Notes under the pieces: model-generated | What the model was told of the DNA's origin: nothing | The model's input: the letters and a program-made list of their open reading frames with translations, nothing else | Databases searched by the model: none | NCBI RefSeq assembly: GCF_001417965.1 | Contig: NW_018385051.1 | Coordinates: forward strand, 343,702 to 407,701 | Length of the DNA: 64,000 bases | Direction: 5' to 3' | DNA from: Exaiptasia diaphana | Lineage: Eukaryota; Cnidaria; Anthozoa; Actiniaria; Aiptasiidae | Translations under genes and position numbers: made by a program | Part shown: piece after piece, positions 1 through 12,818 of the stretch | Numbering within the stretch: the stretch's first letter is position 1 | Layout: every line of letters starts with the position of its first letter

Positions 1-158
1 TATTCTCAACATGTATTTTTATTCTTATCCGCATTCATCTCATTCATATTTAGAACCACTTAAAGGAGAAAAGATAAATACAAAAATTCATATAATACAT
101 CAATGTATATCTAAAAATGCATATAAATATTTTTTTCTAGCATGTTTATCAAACTCAC
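1..158. other. UFC1 intron sequence at the left edge
   Basis: AT-rich sequence after the last visible UFC1 donor. No coding similarity seen on either strand. Confidence 0.5.
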
Positions 159-1424
159 CCCTAATGCCATTGCATGTGCTATTCCAAATCTAGGAACATT
201 TCGTCCCCATAATGGTTTGAAGTGATCTGTCATGCATATTTTACCTCCCCTGAAATAAAAATATCACAAAACATATAGTCAACAGTCTTGTCTGACAAGC
301 TAAGAAAAAGGCATGGCATATATAATATCCTCTACCTGTACATTTTGGCAGTTTTCCCATCTAACTCTGGAAGAGCAATTTCTGGAGCTGTGGTTGGATA
401 TGTGATTGGAATCTAAACCATACAAAAATATTACAAATGACANTGCAAATATNACTTTTATCAGTTCAGTGTACCATAAAAATTNCCCCCAAATAGCTCT
501 CTGAATATTAATAAAATCTTTGAAGAACCACAAAATCTATAAATTTAATTGCAAAGCTGCATACAAGAAAGCAAAAAGAAAAGACAAATAAATCAATAAT
601 CCATCTTCTCTGTCTATGGTTGTCTGCAAATGAATATACAAAAGAGGAGGAGGGAGAAGAAAAAATGAAGGAGAACTCCTCTTTCTTCTCTCTGTGTGTT
701 TCTACAAAGGAAGCCCATCCACAAGTTGTTATTTATGTAAAGAGATGCCTGTGAGAGAAGCTAAATCCATAACAACAGACAAAAAAAAATGGAAAACAAA
801 ATAACAACCAAATATTATTGTACTCGATGGTCCATGATACAAAAAGATTTTTAAGCAAAACTTTTGTTTAACCTGTCCGGCTCTCAGGGGAGGGCTGGGG
901 AGGAAAGGCCAACTCAAGAGCCTTACGTTACAATTATTGTGTATTAATTATACTTACATCAAACTCGACATCAAATTCATATTTTAAAAGGTTATGGATA
1001 TACCAACATTTTCCAAACCATCTACAGAAAAAGAAAGAAAAGAAAATGGTTTTAAGTTTAATACCCACTGCACTGGTTTAGGTAAGGTTTACATTTTTCT
1101 ACTATTATATTGAAGTTACCTTGTTCCTTCCTTGTTAGATTCTAATCGAAACCAATCATTATCTGCCTCCTTATTATTGCTTACATACTGTCGTAATAAA
1201 AGACAGAGAGAGTTTAAATCCACAAAGAAAAATCGTTCGCTGTTCTTTAAGCTTATGAATTTTCCATAAAAATTTGGGTCAACCATATATTATATGGATA
1301 CCTTTATAAGAGCAGTATATTCTTCTTTTAATCTAAGTACCCAATCATCCTTATCCCGCGGCCCTGCCTTTGTTTTTAACGAAGGAATTGCTGCTACAGT
1401 CTTCCTTGTCGCCTCGTCGACCAT
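159..1424 (-). CDS. UFC1: UFM1-conjugating enzyme UFC1 (partial, last exon(s) off the left edge)
   Basis: E2-like enzyme that accepts UFM1 from UBA5 and passes it to substrates with the UFL1 complex at the ER. Coding exons on the minus strand: 1424-1302, 1187-1120, 1021-958, 412-336, 249-159, giving 141 residues in frame. The start follows [10 protein letters not shown], close to the N-terminus of known UFC1. Almost every block matches the family as I recall it: [34 protein letters not shown], and [14 protein letters not shown], whose Cys is residue 116, the known catalytic cysteine position. The last exon (family LGPWLAVEIPDL...) should follow the donor at 158-157. I see nothing like it in bases 1-150, so it probably lies outside the window. 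It is head-to-head with the glucuronokinase-like gene. Confidence 0.96.
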
Positions 1425-1764
1425 CTTGTTTCTTCTTTCCCTCAGTACGCATGTGCGAAAACTACGTTTTTTAGAATATTAGCTTTTCTATGGTCATTAC
1501 ATCTAAATAAATTTATGATGTAACTCCAAATGCATTCTGTGCGTATCTAAATCTCAATAATTTGAAGTTGTAGTCTAGAATTTCATCCTTTACTATTTCA
1601 CCGATTTTGTTTAGAACACAGGGAGCCCAGTTTCAAAAGTTGGAGCTCCTGTGTTGTAGAGTGCGATCGTCAGTCATAGTTTTGAATTGNGGTGTTTGTG
1701 ATCAATTTTTAATGATTTCGGTTAAGTGTTCATTTGATGTGGCTGTTTTTAGAGTGGTTCAAAG
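1425..1764. promoter_or_regulatory. Shared upstream region between UFC1 and the glucuronokinase-like gene
   Basis: 340 bp separate the two divergent start codons, so both promoters and 5' UTRs must fit here unless there are upstream exons. An imperfect inverted repeat at 1615-1658 begins with the motif AACACAGGGAGCCCA and ends with its near-complement. The same terminal motif recurs near 16.0, 16.6, 16.9 and 46.8 kb, so part of this spacer is probably a small repeat. No TATA box stands out. Confidence 0.5.
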
Positions 1765-4700
1765 ATGATTTGTATCATTCTAGTGGCTGGGCATGGGACG
1801 TTGTTAGAAAGAGAAATCAAGGTAAACATATCCCGNCCATTTTTGAAAATTTGCCGCCCAAAATAGCTTGATCTTGAAAATAAGCTACTTATAAAATTCT
1901 TGTTGTAAAGAAGATGATCTGGTGGACGTTAAGTACAAGCTCTTATTGAACACAACAACATATCATAAGATCTCCCATAAGTCACTTTCAGGCTTTTTTT
2001 GTGTAGTCTTTACAGTGATGATCTGATATACACAGTGAGGTAACATACAATGTTTAAACTGCAAATGCTGTTTATTCAGTCTCATGCTATGATTGGCACT
2101 AGAATCCATCACACACAAATCAGCAAAAACATAATCACCTCATTATCATGTACAAATTAATGACATTGTNGCAAAGTTATGCATCAGGGAGAGGGCTAAC
2201 CATGATAAAATTGCTATAATGACAGCAATTGAGATAAGCAATGTTTTATTATAAGGCTGGCTAGTGAAATAACTTGGAGGCTTCAAACTCTTTCCCACTA
2301 CAAACAGACATTGCATAAAAACNTGTCTACAAAGAGGTCTAAAGAGAATGCATACGTATGTTTACTAACCGCAATCACATTTAAACAATGTGAGACAATG
2401 CATGTAAATTAATGAACAATATGTATACTCAAACGCCCAATGACTGGAGAAAACTCCAATGAGACCATTGTGCCTTAACATATAATGCCCACTGTAATTG
2501 TCACCTAATAATTATCAAGACAAACCTACCTATTAAAGTCCTGTGAACTATATATGTATAGTAAAAATATTCAAAATATTCAGAATGATGTTTCTGGGAA
2601 GTACACAGATCTACAAGGAGTCCCAAAGGCCTTGCTTCCTGGTGTTGGTAGCAAGTGCATTCTTGACTTTTGGTGGGAGGCTATCAAGATGTAAGTTGTG
2701 TAAATTAGTTGAGTTTGATTGGTCACTGATACATATCATTAATATGCTGAATATTTTATTAGACAGACAGATATCACCATAGACCTTAACAAATCGGGCA
2801 TTAGGAAACTAGTCATTAGAGTCAAAAACATTTAATCATTCACTGACTTTCTAACCTTCAGTCAGACAATAAATAAGGGTAAATTTAGTGTTGCATCAAA
2901 TGCAACTTTGTTGATCTTTTGGTTTTGTACTTAGCTGCTATTGCTACACATGAAGTTATTTCTTTACAGGAGACAGTTATTTGTTGATGTGTTTCTTGTT
3001 ACCAATGCAGACAAGTAAGCTACATGTAGTTTCAGTATTTATAAAATTAGTATACCTTGACTATTTCCAATATTTTAATTCATCTCTGATATTTATCAGC
3101 ATTTTCGATTTTTACATTCCTCTATATCTTGCCTCTGAAATTAATCAGTGCTGTTAATTTTAGGTATAAGTATTATGAAAGGTGGGCCACAGCTCATGAC
3201 TTTCCTGTGGAAAACATCATCAATGATGGAACCACAACAGTTGACACCAGGTATACAATTCCCATTCATTTGACCATTTATTTATCTAGCCATTCAACCA
3301 TGAAATGAGCTGTAATTAGAGGTGTATTTGATTTTAGGCTGTTTGATTTAGTCTACTGGTACATTTTTTGTATCTATATTCATGCATTCAGAATGCATTG
3401 ATTGGCCTGTCACATGTAATAAATCAGAAATTAATTGTTTAAATCCTCTAAAGAAATGGAACAGAGTGAGAATGGGGAATAATGATAAGATATAGCAAGG
3501 AAGAATAATATTTTAAACCTGCAAGCTTTAATATTTTACATGCAAGTAAAGTTTATAAACACATAAAATGCCTTTAGAAGAATAAAACATTAAACACAAA
3601 ATGCTTCATTTTACCTTCAAACAGAATGGTCAATCATAATCCTCCAAAAAAGAAATTAAGGATGTCAAATTATTCAACAAATGGGTGTGTTGGTGATGAT
3701 TAAAATCTATTGTCAACTTTTGAATATTAGTTTTAATCATGATATTATTATTAAATTGAAATATTATCCAATCTTAAACTTGAATAAATCATTAAACACT
3801 AAATTAATATAAAAATGATAAACACAAACGATATAAAGTTTAGAGTATCATAATTATTTTTATATGAGTCATTTAGAATGATAACATGAAGTCATGATTT
3901 TTTCATTAGACTTGGTGCAGTGGCTGATTTTGAGTTAGTAATTAGAACAAAAAACATCCAAGATGATATAATGGTGGTAAGAAATGAGTCACATTTTCAC
4001 TTTTGTTTAATATGAAATCTCTTTAATATAGCAGCAACAATTATTGCCATAGGTTGCAGGAGACATGCTTTTCCAGGACAGAAACTTTGACATTGCTCAA
4101 GTTATTAAATATTTTAAACTCAAGGTACGTTAAATAGAATTAAAAATTGATAGTGATGAATGTTTAAATGTTTTATTATTTCATTTATTTCTTGTTAAGA
4201 GAGGAGAGCTTGCTATTTACTATGAGATGGNAGAAACAGAGAAAACAGAAACAAGAGGAATAGTAGAAGTTTGTGAGTCTACCAACAGGTAGTTATTCCT
4301 TTTAAAGACATGCATTTATTAAATGTAGTAGTTTATCATTTAAAATTTATGCTTATGTTTAATTGAGGGATATCAGACAATTAATTAACTGTATTGAATA
4401 CAAGACAGAAGAGTGCACAAGGTTTGATTTTCTGGCTATTGTGCATAATGTAGAATACGTTTTCGTAGAATATAGTAAACATTTCTGTCTGGTAGATGTC
4501 AACATCATCTCTCTATGGTCTGCTTGCATGGTTGATACATCATACTTAAAATATTTTTAAATTGATTAAAATTCCCTATATTAAGGTTAATAAATATTGA
4601 TCCTAGGATTGAAAGATTTCTAGAAAAGCCAAAACCTGATCAAACAAACTCACGACTTGCAAGTGTGGTAAGAAATGATAATAAGGAAAATTTCTGTAAT

Positions 4701-7700
4701 TTTTAATAAAGATTGATTGATAGCCATTGTTTATAGAAATCAGTAGATTTTTCCATTTTAATGTATTATTATGAAGTCAGTTGTTCATTTNTAGGTGTTC
4801 TACTGTTTTCAAAAACAAACCTTGGGTACAGTTGGTGTATATTTAAAAGATAAGGCTGATCTAAATCAAAGAGGATTTGGAAGTTATATGGTATGGCCCT
4901 ATATGCAGTTATTCTGATGAGGAATCTGTTAAAAGCAGTTTGATTATATCCAATGAAAAGCTGCTTTTAGTGTGTGTTTAAAGTTTACAAAGTAACATAT
5001 TTTAAACAAGAACTTTGAGGTTTCAAGAAACCGGAAGTCTCATAATCTGGCTTGTATGCTATATGCGTGCTGATATCCCTGGGAATTTTCAAGCCAAAAA
5101 AATCAAAGAGTCATTCATCTCCAACCAGATCCTTTTTTGACTGGGAAGCTGAAGATGATCTGGGTATATAATGTGTGTGTTTCAAAAACACTGACCAATT
5201 GGATCATCTCTAGCTAATACCATATAATTAAAGCCATTGTCAACTACTTCATTAATTATAATAATAATTGAATGTCTTTTTAGGAATGGCTTGTCAATCA
5301 AACACCGGTGTATGGAATGAAACTTCCTACTGGATTTCAATTAATAGGACAAGTGGTTTGTACCAAACTAATGTGGGTTTAGTGCCATTTATTTGGATGT
5401 TTCTGAATTTGTATTTTGCTTACTGTAGAGTTTGTCTGACTATGAGAAATGGGTTGCTTACTTCTCAAGGATTACTGAAACTGGAAGCAAGCTACAGCCA
5501 TATACTGCCAGGGCATATGCAAGGTTGTATGTTGTATAAACTTTCAGTGAAGTATAGAATATTGGGAGTAAATGAATGAATTTGTGTATCGTTATAGGAT
5601 AGGTCTGATAGGCAATCCATCTGATGGTTTTAATGGAAAGACTATTTCAATGACTATTGCCAACTTTTGGGCTGAAGTCACAATACAAGAAAGTCAGCAG
5701 CTAGTAAGCTTATTAAATTCTCTTTTCAATTTTGTACAATAATGGCTGTTATTAGCAGAATTTAAGTGTAATTAAACTATTTATCAATAACAATCACCAT
5801 AGGTTTTAGTGCCACATCCACTAAATGACCCCACAGAGTTTGGCAGTCTTGGTGACCTTCATGGAATCAGCCGGAAAGAAGGGTGAAGTTTAGCTTATTA
5901 TATTCTATTTAGGAGAAGTGAAGAGAACAAATAGATGTAATGGTTCAGTCAGTATGTGGCATCTGAGGGAGAATTGCAATACTTCATTGCTACATTGCTT
6001 TAATTATAGTTATCTTGGAGGGCTACGCTTGCTGCAAGCAACATGTAAGAAATTCTACCAGTACTGCTATGAAAAAGGGTAAACCTGCATGTATATCTTT
6101 TATAATACTGCTGACACTGCACTTTATGTACAATTTCAATGCATGATTCATCAGACTTATTTGTTTTAAATTTAGCATTGCTTTGGCTAAAAAGAATTTT
6201 ACCTTAAAGTATGATACCAATATTCCTCGACAAGTGGTAAGTTTTTCATGAAACCATCATTTTCTCTAAGTCTTTTTATTGAAGGAACTAGGACTGATGT
6301 AAGATATTTTTTTCTTAGGGCCTTGCTGGGAGCAGGTAATTGACATTGACCAGGAATGTTGTGATGATCTATCCAAAGATGATTATAATAATTGCATTAA
6401 CAAATTGATATTAATGTGTTTATAGTGCTATAGTAACAGCCACATTACGGTGTTTAATGAATTTCTACAACATCACTGATAAGGTGAATTGATTTATCAA
6501 AACTAATGATATCATGAAAATTCTCACTACATGAACATCAGTCTTATCAGAAACCATTGGGGATAGCATATTAAATGCTGGAATGTATACTTTATTATGT
6601 GTCTTCCATTTTCAATTGTTACAATTGTTACAAAATGAAAGGTGATGTTACATGCTTTAACTTTCTTGTGTTCAAAACCCCTTTGGATTAAAAGTTTCAT
6701 CTTGTGACAATGATAATAGCAGTTCAGTGTTTCTGTGTAAATTTACAATTTTAGCCTTTGTTTTGACAGGACATTGCCAAACCTCTTCAGCCAAAATTTG
6801 TATTAGATGTAGAAATGGATGAGTTATTCATTCAAGCTGGCTTGCAAGATCGTGTCATTCAGGTGGATTAATAACCTAAATAATTCTTGGTTTTTAGTTG
6901 ACATAGATGGTCCCTAAAATAATTGATTACAGTCAACTCTCTTGTAAGCGACCACATCAGGATCAGGAAAAGTGGTCGCTTACGAGAGATGGTTGCTTAC
7001 GAGAAGTTTTTTTTACAGAGTTTTTATGGGAAAAACAGGAAATTCGATATTACTCATGGATATGGTCGCTTACTAGAGTGGTTGTTCAAAGAGAGTTAAC
7101 TGTACTCTTAATACTAGTCTGGCACATTTCTTTTTTTTTTTTTTTCTTGTCCATATTTTTTTGTTGTAAATGTTTTTATTGAAAATAGTACAATTTTTTC
7201 CAACGGGTAAAAAGCAACTGTTGTATTCACAGGCTATGAAAGTAGACTTCAAAAACTAGACTGAGATATGTTTGAGCTCATAATTGTCTCATTGTATTGA
7301 AAGGTTTATGAAGGCCTTGTGTTCATGGATTTTAGTGCAAGTTTAATGGCGTCTCAGGGTCATGGTAGGCATACCAATGATATATTTCTGATAAGGTTCT
7401 TAACTTTTTTATGAAATACTAGCAGTAATTATCAGTGTCATTCTTATGAGGTATTATGATCTAAGAGAAGCACAGCAAGACACTAGCAATGGCCATGATT
7501 GAGGTTACATGTAAATCCAGTACTAACCTTGGTTGACCTGATCAATTCTTTAAATAGGTGATTATGTGAATCTTGACATGAATAGCGCTCCTAATCTTTG
7601 GCTGGCATATCATACAGACCCAAGTGACTCTGGTAATTTTGTTAGGAAAATATTTTTATACCCTTTTAATTTTTTTCTCATCTTTAATGATGATGTTATA

Positions 7701-9432
7701 TTTTTCAGGTAAAATACACAGTGATGTCAGGTTTAGATGGAACCAAGGTAAATTACATTTAACACAAAAGTTTAGATAGTAGCAGAAAAATTTACGAAAA
7801 ATTGGTCGGTACCTAATTTTTTTTTCAACATTTTCTGCTGTCTTTACCTTCCTGTTACAATATATCAAATCCACTTTCAACGATTTGCTATTTGTCTCAT
7901 TGAGCTGTTATGTAATGGCATCACAAATTTTACTCTCTTTTCATTCACTATACAGGAGATCCAGAAGTTGTTGAGGCAATGCAGCAATTTGCAGAACTTA
8001 CAGACCTTGCAAAGTAAGCTTTTCATTCATTCCAGTGTGTAAACTTAAAATATATAAACCAGTAGTGAAAGTAAGTTCTTTTGTTCACAGAGAAGCATTG
8101 ATGAAAAAAGATTTTGAAAGGTATAACAAAATGCCTAAATAATTGTCAAATTATCAATTTTTCATTATATTTTGTGTTATATTTTTCTTGTCTTTTACAG
8201 GCTGTTAGATTTAATGAACCAAAACTTTGATCTCCGAAGGTAAAGTATCCATATACTTGGTCTACTGACCTCAGGTGATGATGATATCAAATCAAAATGA
8301 TTGAGTTTCATTGCTAATTGAACTTTGCCATAAAGGCTTGTAATCAAGAACATTATGGAAAATTATACTGACCTTTGTTAATTTAATATTATATTAATTT
8401 AGCACTTTATTCTAGGAATTTCTGTATCTTTACAAAAACAACAACTAAAGTATAAAGAAGGGGGGGAAAACAATGCTCATTACAGAAAATCTTACCCAGA
8501 CAAAATAAGATCAGATTTATTAATATATAATATTAAGCATCTTGTTGGGTCAAATAGCAACAAAAGAAAGGGAGTTAAGGGGAAAACAGGATTTACGGTA
8601 ACTCAGGAAGTCTTGGAAGACAAAATAAGGTCAAAACACATNCATACAACATTAAAACTAAAATATTTCAACTGATTTAGGTCAATATATGGAGATGAAG
8701 CTCTGGGACANATAAACCTGAAAATGATTCAACTTNCCAGAAAGGTAGCCTCAATAGATGNATCATGAACCCTTTAAACAAATGATCCATTATATGTATG
8801 TGATATTGAAAATGTGATCTTTTGGTTTCATTAAAGTATGGGTCTTCTGCTAAATTTCCTGGAAGTGGAGGTGCTATTATTGGCTTATGTCNGGATAATA
8901 GACAACTAGTAAGTATAGCATCATAAATTGTATATTATCTGCTGCACAAAGCAAACAGTGGTCAAAATCCCTTTTCCAAGTGATTCTGTTTTAGGCACAA
9001 CAAATCATGNTCCAGTGAAAATAGCAATCAACAGTATCATTCATTGGATTATGNCTTGGTGCTTATTTCATTTTTACAAATGATTTAATATATGACAAAA
9101 AGGCATTTTTTACGATTTCCATGATTGAAGCCCTGAAGAATTAGGGGAAGTTGTGACTTGACCCAGAAGTACAAAATACAGTCAATGACATGGCACAGTA
9201 ACGGAACCTTGCCTGGAAGAGAGTCAAAAAATAGGTAGTAATCTACTGCCGTTATAGTATGATACAGAGTTTTTTTGCGCTCTGCAGTGATAAGAAATCC
9301 TCTCTAATGATAATGTGAACTCAACAACAATGATTATAGCAATTTCTTTTGGTTTATACTCTACAGGAAGAATTGAAGAAAGCTTTTCAATCTGAAGGAT
9401 TTGTTGTATGTGATATTGTACCTTATTCATAA
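1765..9432 (+). CDS. Nucleotidyltransferase-glucuronokinase fusion (GHMP kinase family)
   Basis: Predicted sugar-acid salvage enzyme of 610 residues. Exons: 1765-1821, 2584-2690, 2970-3014, 3164-3250, 3910-3976, 4053-4124, 4200-4288, 4607-4667, 4795-4890, 5284-5352, 5429-5523, 5598-5703, 5803-5882, 6010-6078, 6176-6236, 6319-6335, 6426-6483, 6770-6862, 7304-7364, 7558-7632, 7709-7747, 7956-8013, 8091-8120, 8201-8239, 8681-8744, 8837-8908, 9367-9432; all junctions keep frame. Residues 1-250 resemble a sugar-1-phosphate nucleotidyltransferase: LVAGHGTLLE at the N-terminus, GVPKALLPG, LVTNADKY, VVAGDMLF, RIERFLEKP. The usual Arg of GTRL is Leu here. Residues 251-610 resemble plant glucuronokinase: a GHMP loop GLAGSSAIVTA starting at residue 388 and the C-terminal GSGGAIIG near 574. 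One exon is only 17 nt. Four N bases fall in codons. Glucuronate as substrate is inferred from the plant family; related sugars are possible. Confidence 0.85.
6930..7102. mobile_element. Small TA-flanked MITE in the glucuronokinase-like gene, intron 18
   Basis: Inverted ends CAGTCAACTCTCTTGTAAGC and the complement of GAGAGTTAACTG, flanked on both sides by TA. Inside, variants of TGGTCGCTTAC(G/T)AGAG occur three times. TA duplication and short inverted ends suit a non-autonomous Tc1/mariner-like element; no transposase is present. A T-rich run follows at about 7130-7146. Confidence 0.7.
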
Positions 9433-10489
9433 CAATCGTGATTAAGTATTTTTAATCGTGTTCAATACCAGTATTTCAATGCCATAGTTTTTGTCATGGT
9501 CCCCATATTCATGGGAAAATAACTTACTTAGTTCTCNTGCGATCTCTTATAATTTATCAGTCACTTATTACTCTATTTTCTTAGTCTAATATTATTATAC
9601 AAAGATAGAACTTATATTTTATGAACTGATTTGTAGTTGGTCTCAAAACCAATACTAACTTTTTACCATGTAATTAATAGCATTATATTAATTAGTTATC
9701 ATAAATATTATGTCTAATTCATTCAAAATATCTACTTCCAAGTATTCTAGCATATATACTAGAGAGAGTAAAAATCTAAAGAAACAAAGTAAAATCTTGT
9801 TTTTTTTAGGGGGGATGAGGGGGGNGAATGGGGTCTTGATTGCTANGGGTTGGTTTTGATTGTAAGGGTGTGCTGCTAGGACCTCAAAATTATCCCTGTC
9901 CCAAACCCTAAAATTCAATTTTTCATATCCTACAGTACACTAAACCTAGCTTATTCCAGATTATAAAAAAAAAACAACCAAAAGCTACCCCTATTCTGAC
10001 TAAAATGATGAAATTGTAACCCTGTCAGAGACAAAAACCATATACTATCTCATCGATCCAAAGTCAAAAAAGGATACCCTACCCCCTATATAGAAAATTA
10101 TTAATTGGAACTCTGACTACCCTTGAATAACTCCAAATTGATATTTTCTCTCGCCCCCAGTCTCCCCGCCTCTCACCAAAGGAAGCCCAACCGTTCGTAC
10201 ATTAAAAGAATCTAGGAGTTATAGAGTTGCCTGCGGAGGAGGCTAGCATAGAATCACAGGTTCATAAATAACTAAGTCTTTTATTTAAAATTCAGGATAA
10301 TATTCCCTAATTTACAAAAATTCGATCCATATTTCTTATATCTGTACACATTTCACATTTTCAATTGAGTCCATATCTTCCAATTTGAAGAAAATACTTA
10401 TCATTATAAATACTTTAATATGTACAGCATGTACACTAAAAATGACTTAAAATTTATCTTGCAATTCCAAAATGATTCATATCAGCGTC
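9433..10489. repeat. Gene-free spacer with degenerate dispersed repeat (about 9810-10100)
   Basis: Tail-to-tail spacer between the glucuronokinase-like gene and BTG. From about 9810 to 10100 there is a low-grade repeat of units resembling ACCCTA-TTCCAGA, which also occurs at 31.9-32.3 kb. Minus-strand AATAAA (TTTATT at 10280-10285) could serve BTG polyadenylation. Nothing else recognised. Confidence 0.45.
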
Positions 10490-10984
10490 CTAAAAGACTT
10501 GAGTCGTTTGCAGGTATGGGTATTGTGAACTGNACCATTTATATTGATTCTTGTTGTAAGANTAGTTGGCACTCGGAGAACAGTGTAGATATGTGGTTGG
10601 TNATGGTGATGTATAGCTTGCTTGGTCAGAATGTCCATAAATGGTTTTGATAGCTAGTCGCTTGCCTATACGATAGCAGACATCCCTAGGATCGATCCAC
10701 AGCGCCAGACCATCAGGAAACAGTTCTTGAAACTTTAATGGCGATATTCCACTAGCATAACTGGCTTTTACAATCAATGGGTCAACGGTGATACTATCAA
10801 CATTTAAGCATCTATAAGCGTTGCCTTTTAAAGGGCTGTTTGGGTGCCAATGATTCTGAAAACGTTCTGTTATTAGGTATTCCAAGTTGTCTCGAAATAA
10901 CTCTATTTGGTCGCCAGAGAGTTCTGTGTTCGACGATAAATAGTCTGATAAAAAGTTCACGGCTGAGCTGACTTCTTGTTTCAT
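10490..10984 (-). CDS. BTG/Tob family antiproliferative protein
   Basis: Single-exon gene of 164 residues with the APRO (BTG/Tob) domain filling about residues 1-115. Family members bind the CAF1/CNOT7 deadenylase of the CCR4-NOT complex and restrain proliferation. Visible signatures: FQNHWHPNSPLKGNAYRCLN (box A region), DPLIVKASYASGI, and LALWIDPRDVCYRIG (box B region). The C-terminal 45 residues are low-complexity (Ser/Tyr/Gln) and contain three ambiguous codons. Length fits BTG1/BTG2 rather than the longer Tob proteins, but I cannot assign a vertebrate orthologue. Vertebrate BTG1/2 genes have an intron; none is needed here. It is convergent with the upstream glucuronokinase-like gene. Confidence 0.93.
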   Translation of the reverse strand: MKQEVSSAVNFLSDYLSSNTELSGDQIELFRDNLEYLITERFQNHWHPNSPLKGNAYRCLNVDSITVDPLIVKASYASGISPLKFQELFPDGLALWIDPRDVCYRIGKRLAIKTIYGHSDQASYTSPXPTTYLHCSPSANXSYNKNQYKWXSSQYPYLQTTQVF

Positions 10985-12818
10985 TTTATCACAGGATTTA
11001 ATATAATGTTCCTCTTGCTAATGTTAACGTAAAGAATTTAGTCCTTCTACCAAGATGTGCTTTTATAAGTGAAGCTTCGACGCTTCGAACCTTCGCGTGT
11101 AAACGGGGAAAACAACACGACCAAAATAGAAACAGCATCATTTCCAACCAATCACAGAGTTTTTCATACAAAGGTATCTATGGAAACAAAGGAGGAGCGA
11201 GATTGCGCGTCAGTGACGCAAGAAAGTGAAAGTGTGCACGTGTGGATCAATTGTTCTGCGTCACATCCTTATTATAGGTCGTCTCCCTAGGGACCGACAA
11301 GAACAGCTTGCGTGGACAACATGCAAATCGAGTGTTTTTAAACGTGACAAACCAAACGTGCAGATAAACAGGCTGTATAAAATTGAAGTTTAAAATCAAA
11401 AATGAAGAGATTCGAAAATGAAAATTGTTTATACATGTTTTTCCAACCGTTTTGAAAAGTACTGAATGCGCAGCTTTTAACGTGAAAAGCTAGAAAATAC
11501 AGGAAAGTGTGACGAACGAAAATATTTGATGAAAGATAAAATAGTGGATTAGGATTGATTACATGTATCATGGGCGTTGTTGTCGTATCTGGTTCTCATG
11601 TTATATTTTACAGTTATGGCATTTACACCTTACAGGACTCCAAACATACAGCCATATATTTTGTCTATACATTTCCTAAGTCATCAGGACAATGCATCAT
11701 GACAGATACACAACAGACTGACACAGTCTAATGTTGAGACCAAAAGCTGAGCAGGGTACAGTAGAAGAATCTATATACACAATAAAGTCAATATACAATT
11801 AGTGTAATCATGTTTTAATCCTATAATTAATCAATTACAAATTTATCAAACGTGCACATAATGGGAGTCAGGTTTTTAGACCAAACTATTACCCTAAATA
11901 AAACTGAGATGCCCAACCAAAAACCACTTTTCCATAAATTACCATATTTTCAACCCTTTGGTAAATAGCACAACTTGCCAAGAGGTAAAAACATGCTTAA
12001 CCTTGAATATAATTGTCAAATTAAAATGTATACAAATTTTCCATGATTAGACAAATAGTTGTGTTTAACAATATTCATAATTAACATTTTTCATCTAACA
12101 AAAAACTTAAAAACTTATAAAATTACAATTTTGGTTTCTAAAATTCTGTAAAAAATTACCCTTAATTAAAATGTAACAGATGTGTTACCATGGACACTGA
12201 TTCATATATCTTCTGTAGCCAGTGCAAAACATGAAGCATTATACTAACAATGAATTCTTTGACTTACGTGTTTATTTGTGTTTATATATATATATATATG
12301 TGTGCACCATTGGAATGATATTACCTTCTGAATTAAGTGATCCACTAGTTAAAGTTATCCACTAACAAGTACATGGATTGCAAACATTTTATGCATTTAT
12401 CCAGAGGTTATTAGCTTCATCAATATTCTTACAACTAGTGGCCCCTGAACATTTATTATTCAGCTCTTTAAAGCATCGAAAGACTGTTGTTCTATTAAGT
12501 CCTTTTGATTATCACAAGTAATAGAACTGAATAGAAGTGTTATAATGAAATCAGTCACAAACTTCTGTATAGCAAAATAAACTGTATTTAAAAGGACAAC
12601 CATTACATGTAATTAGTTTGAGGAAAATATTATTTTACATCATTAATTGTTAATGACATAAAATATGACTTCCTATTTGTTGTCAATTACTTCCTGAGAC
12701 ACTTAAACATGACTTATACATTAGGTTTTCCTTCAAACACTTCGACAGACATTCCTCATGACCAGTATCCTTCCTGTGTTCCAAGTCCTTATTCACATGA
12801 AGTCCAATGGTTGAAGTT
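10985..12818. promoter_or_regulatory. BTG upstream region, then LAMP-A 3' flank
   Basis: From 10985 to about 11330 the DNA is richer in CpG than its surroundings. It holds an AACCAATCA box (about 11146), a TGACGCAA element (about 11213) and a CACGTG E-box (about 11236), which suits a BTG promoter on the minus strand. From 11340 to 12818 it is AT-rich with a short TA run at 12282-12298. This part probably includes the LAMP-A 3' UTR. No other gene seen. Confidence 0.45.

Noticed and set aside
10420-10650. Plus-strand frame across the BTG 3' end
   Set aside because: Shadow of the BTG coding sequence.
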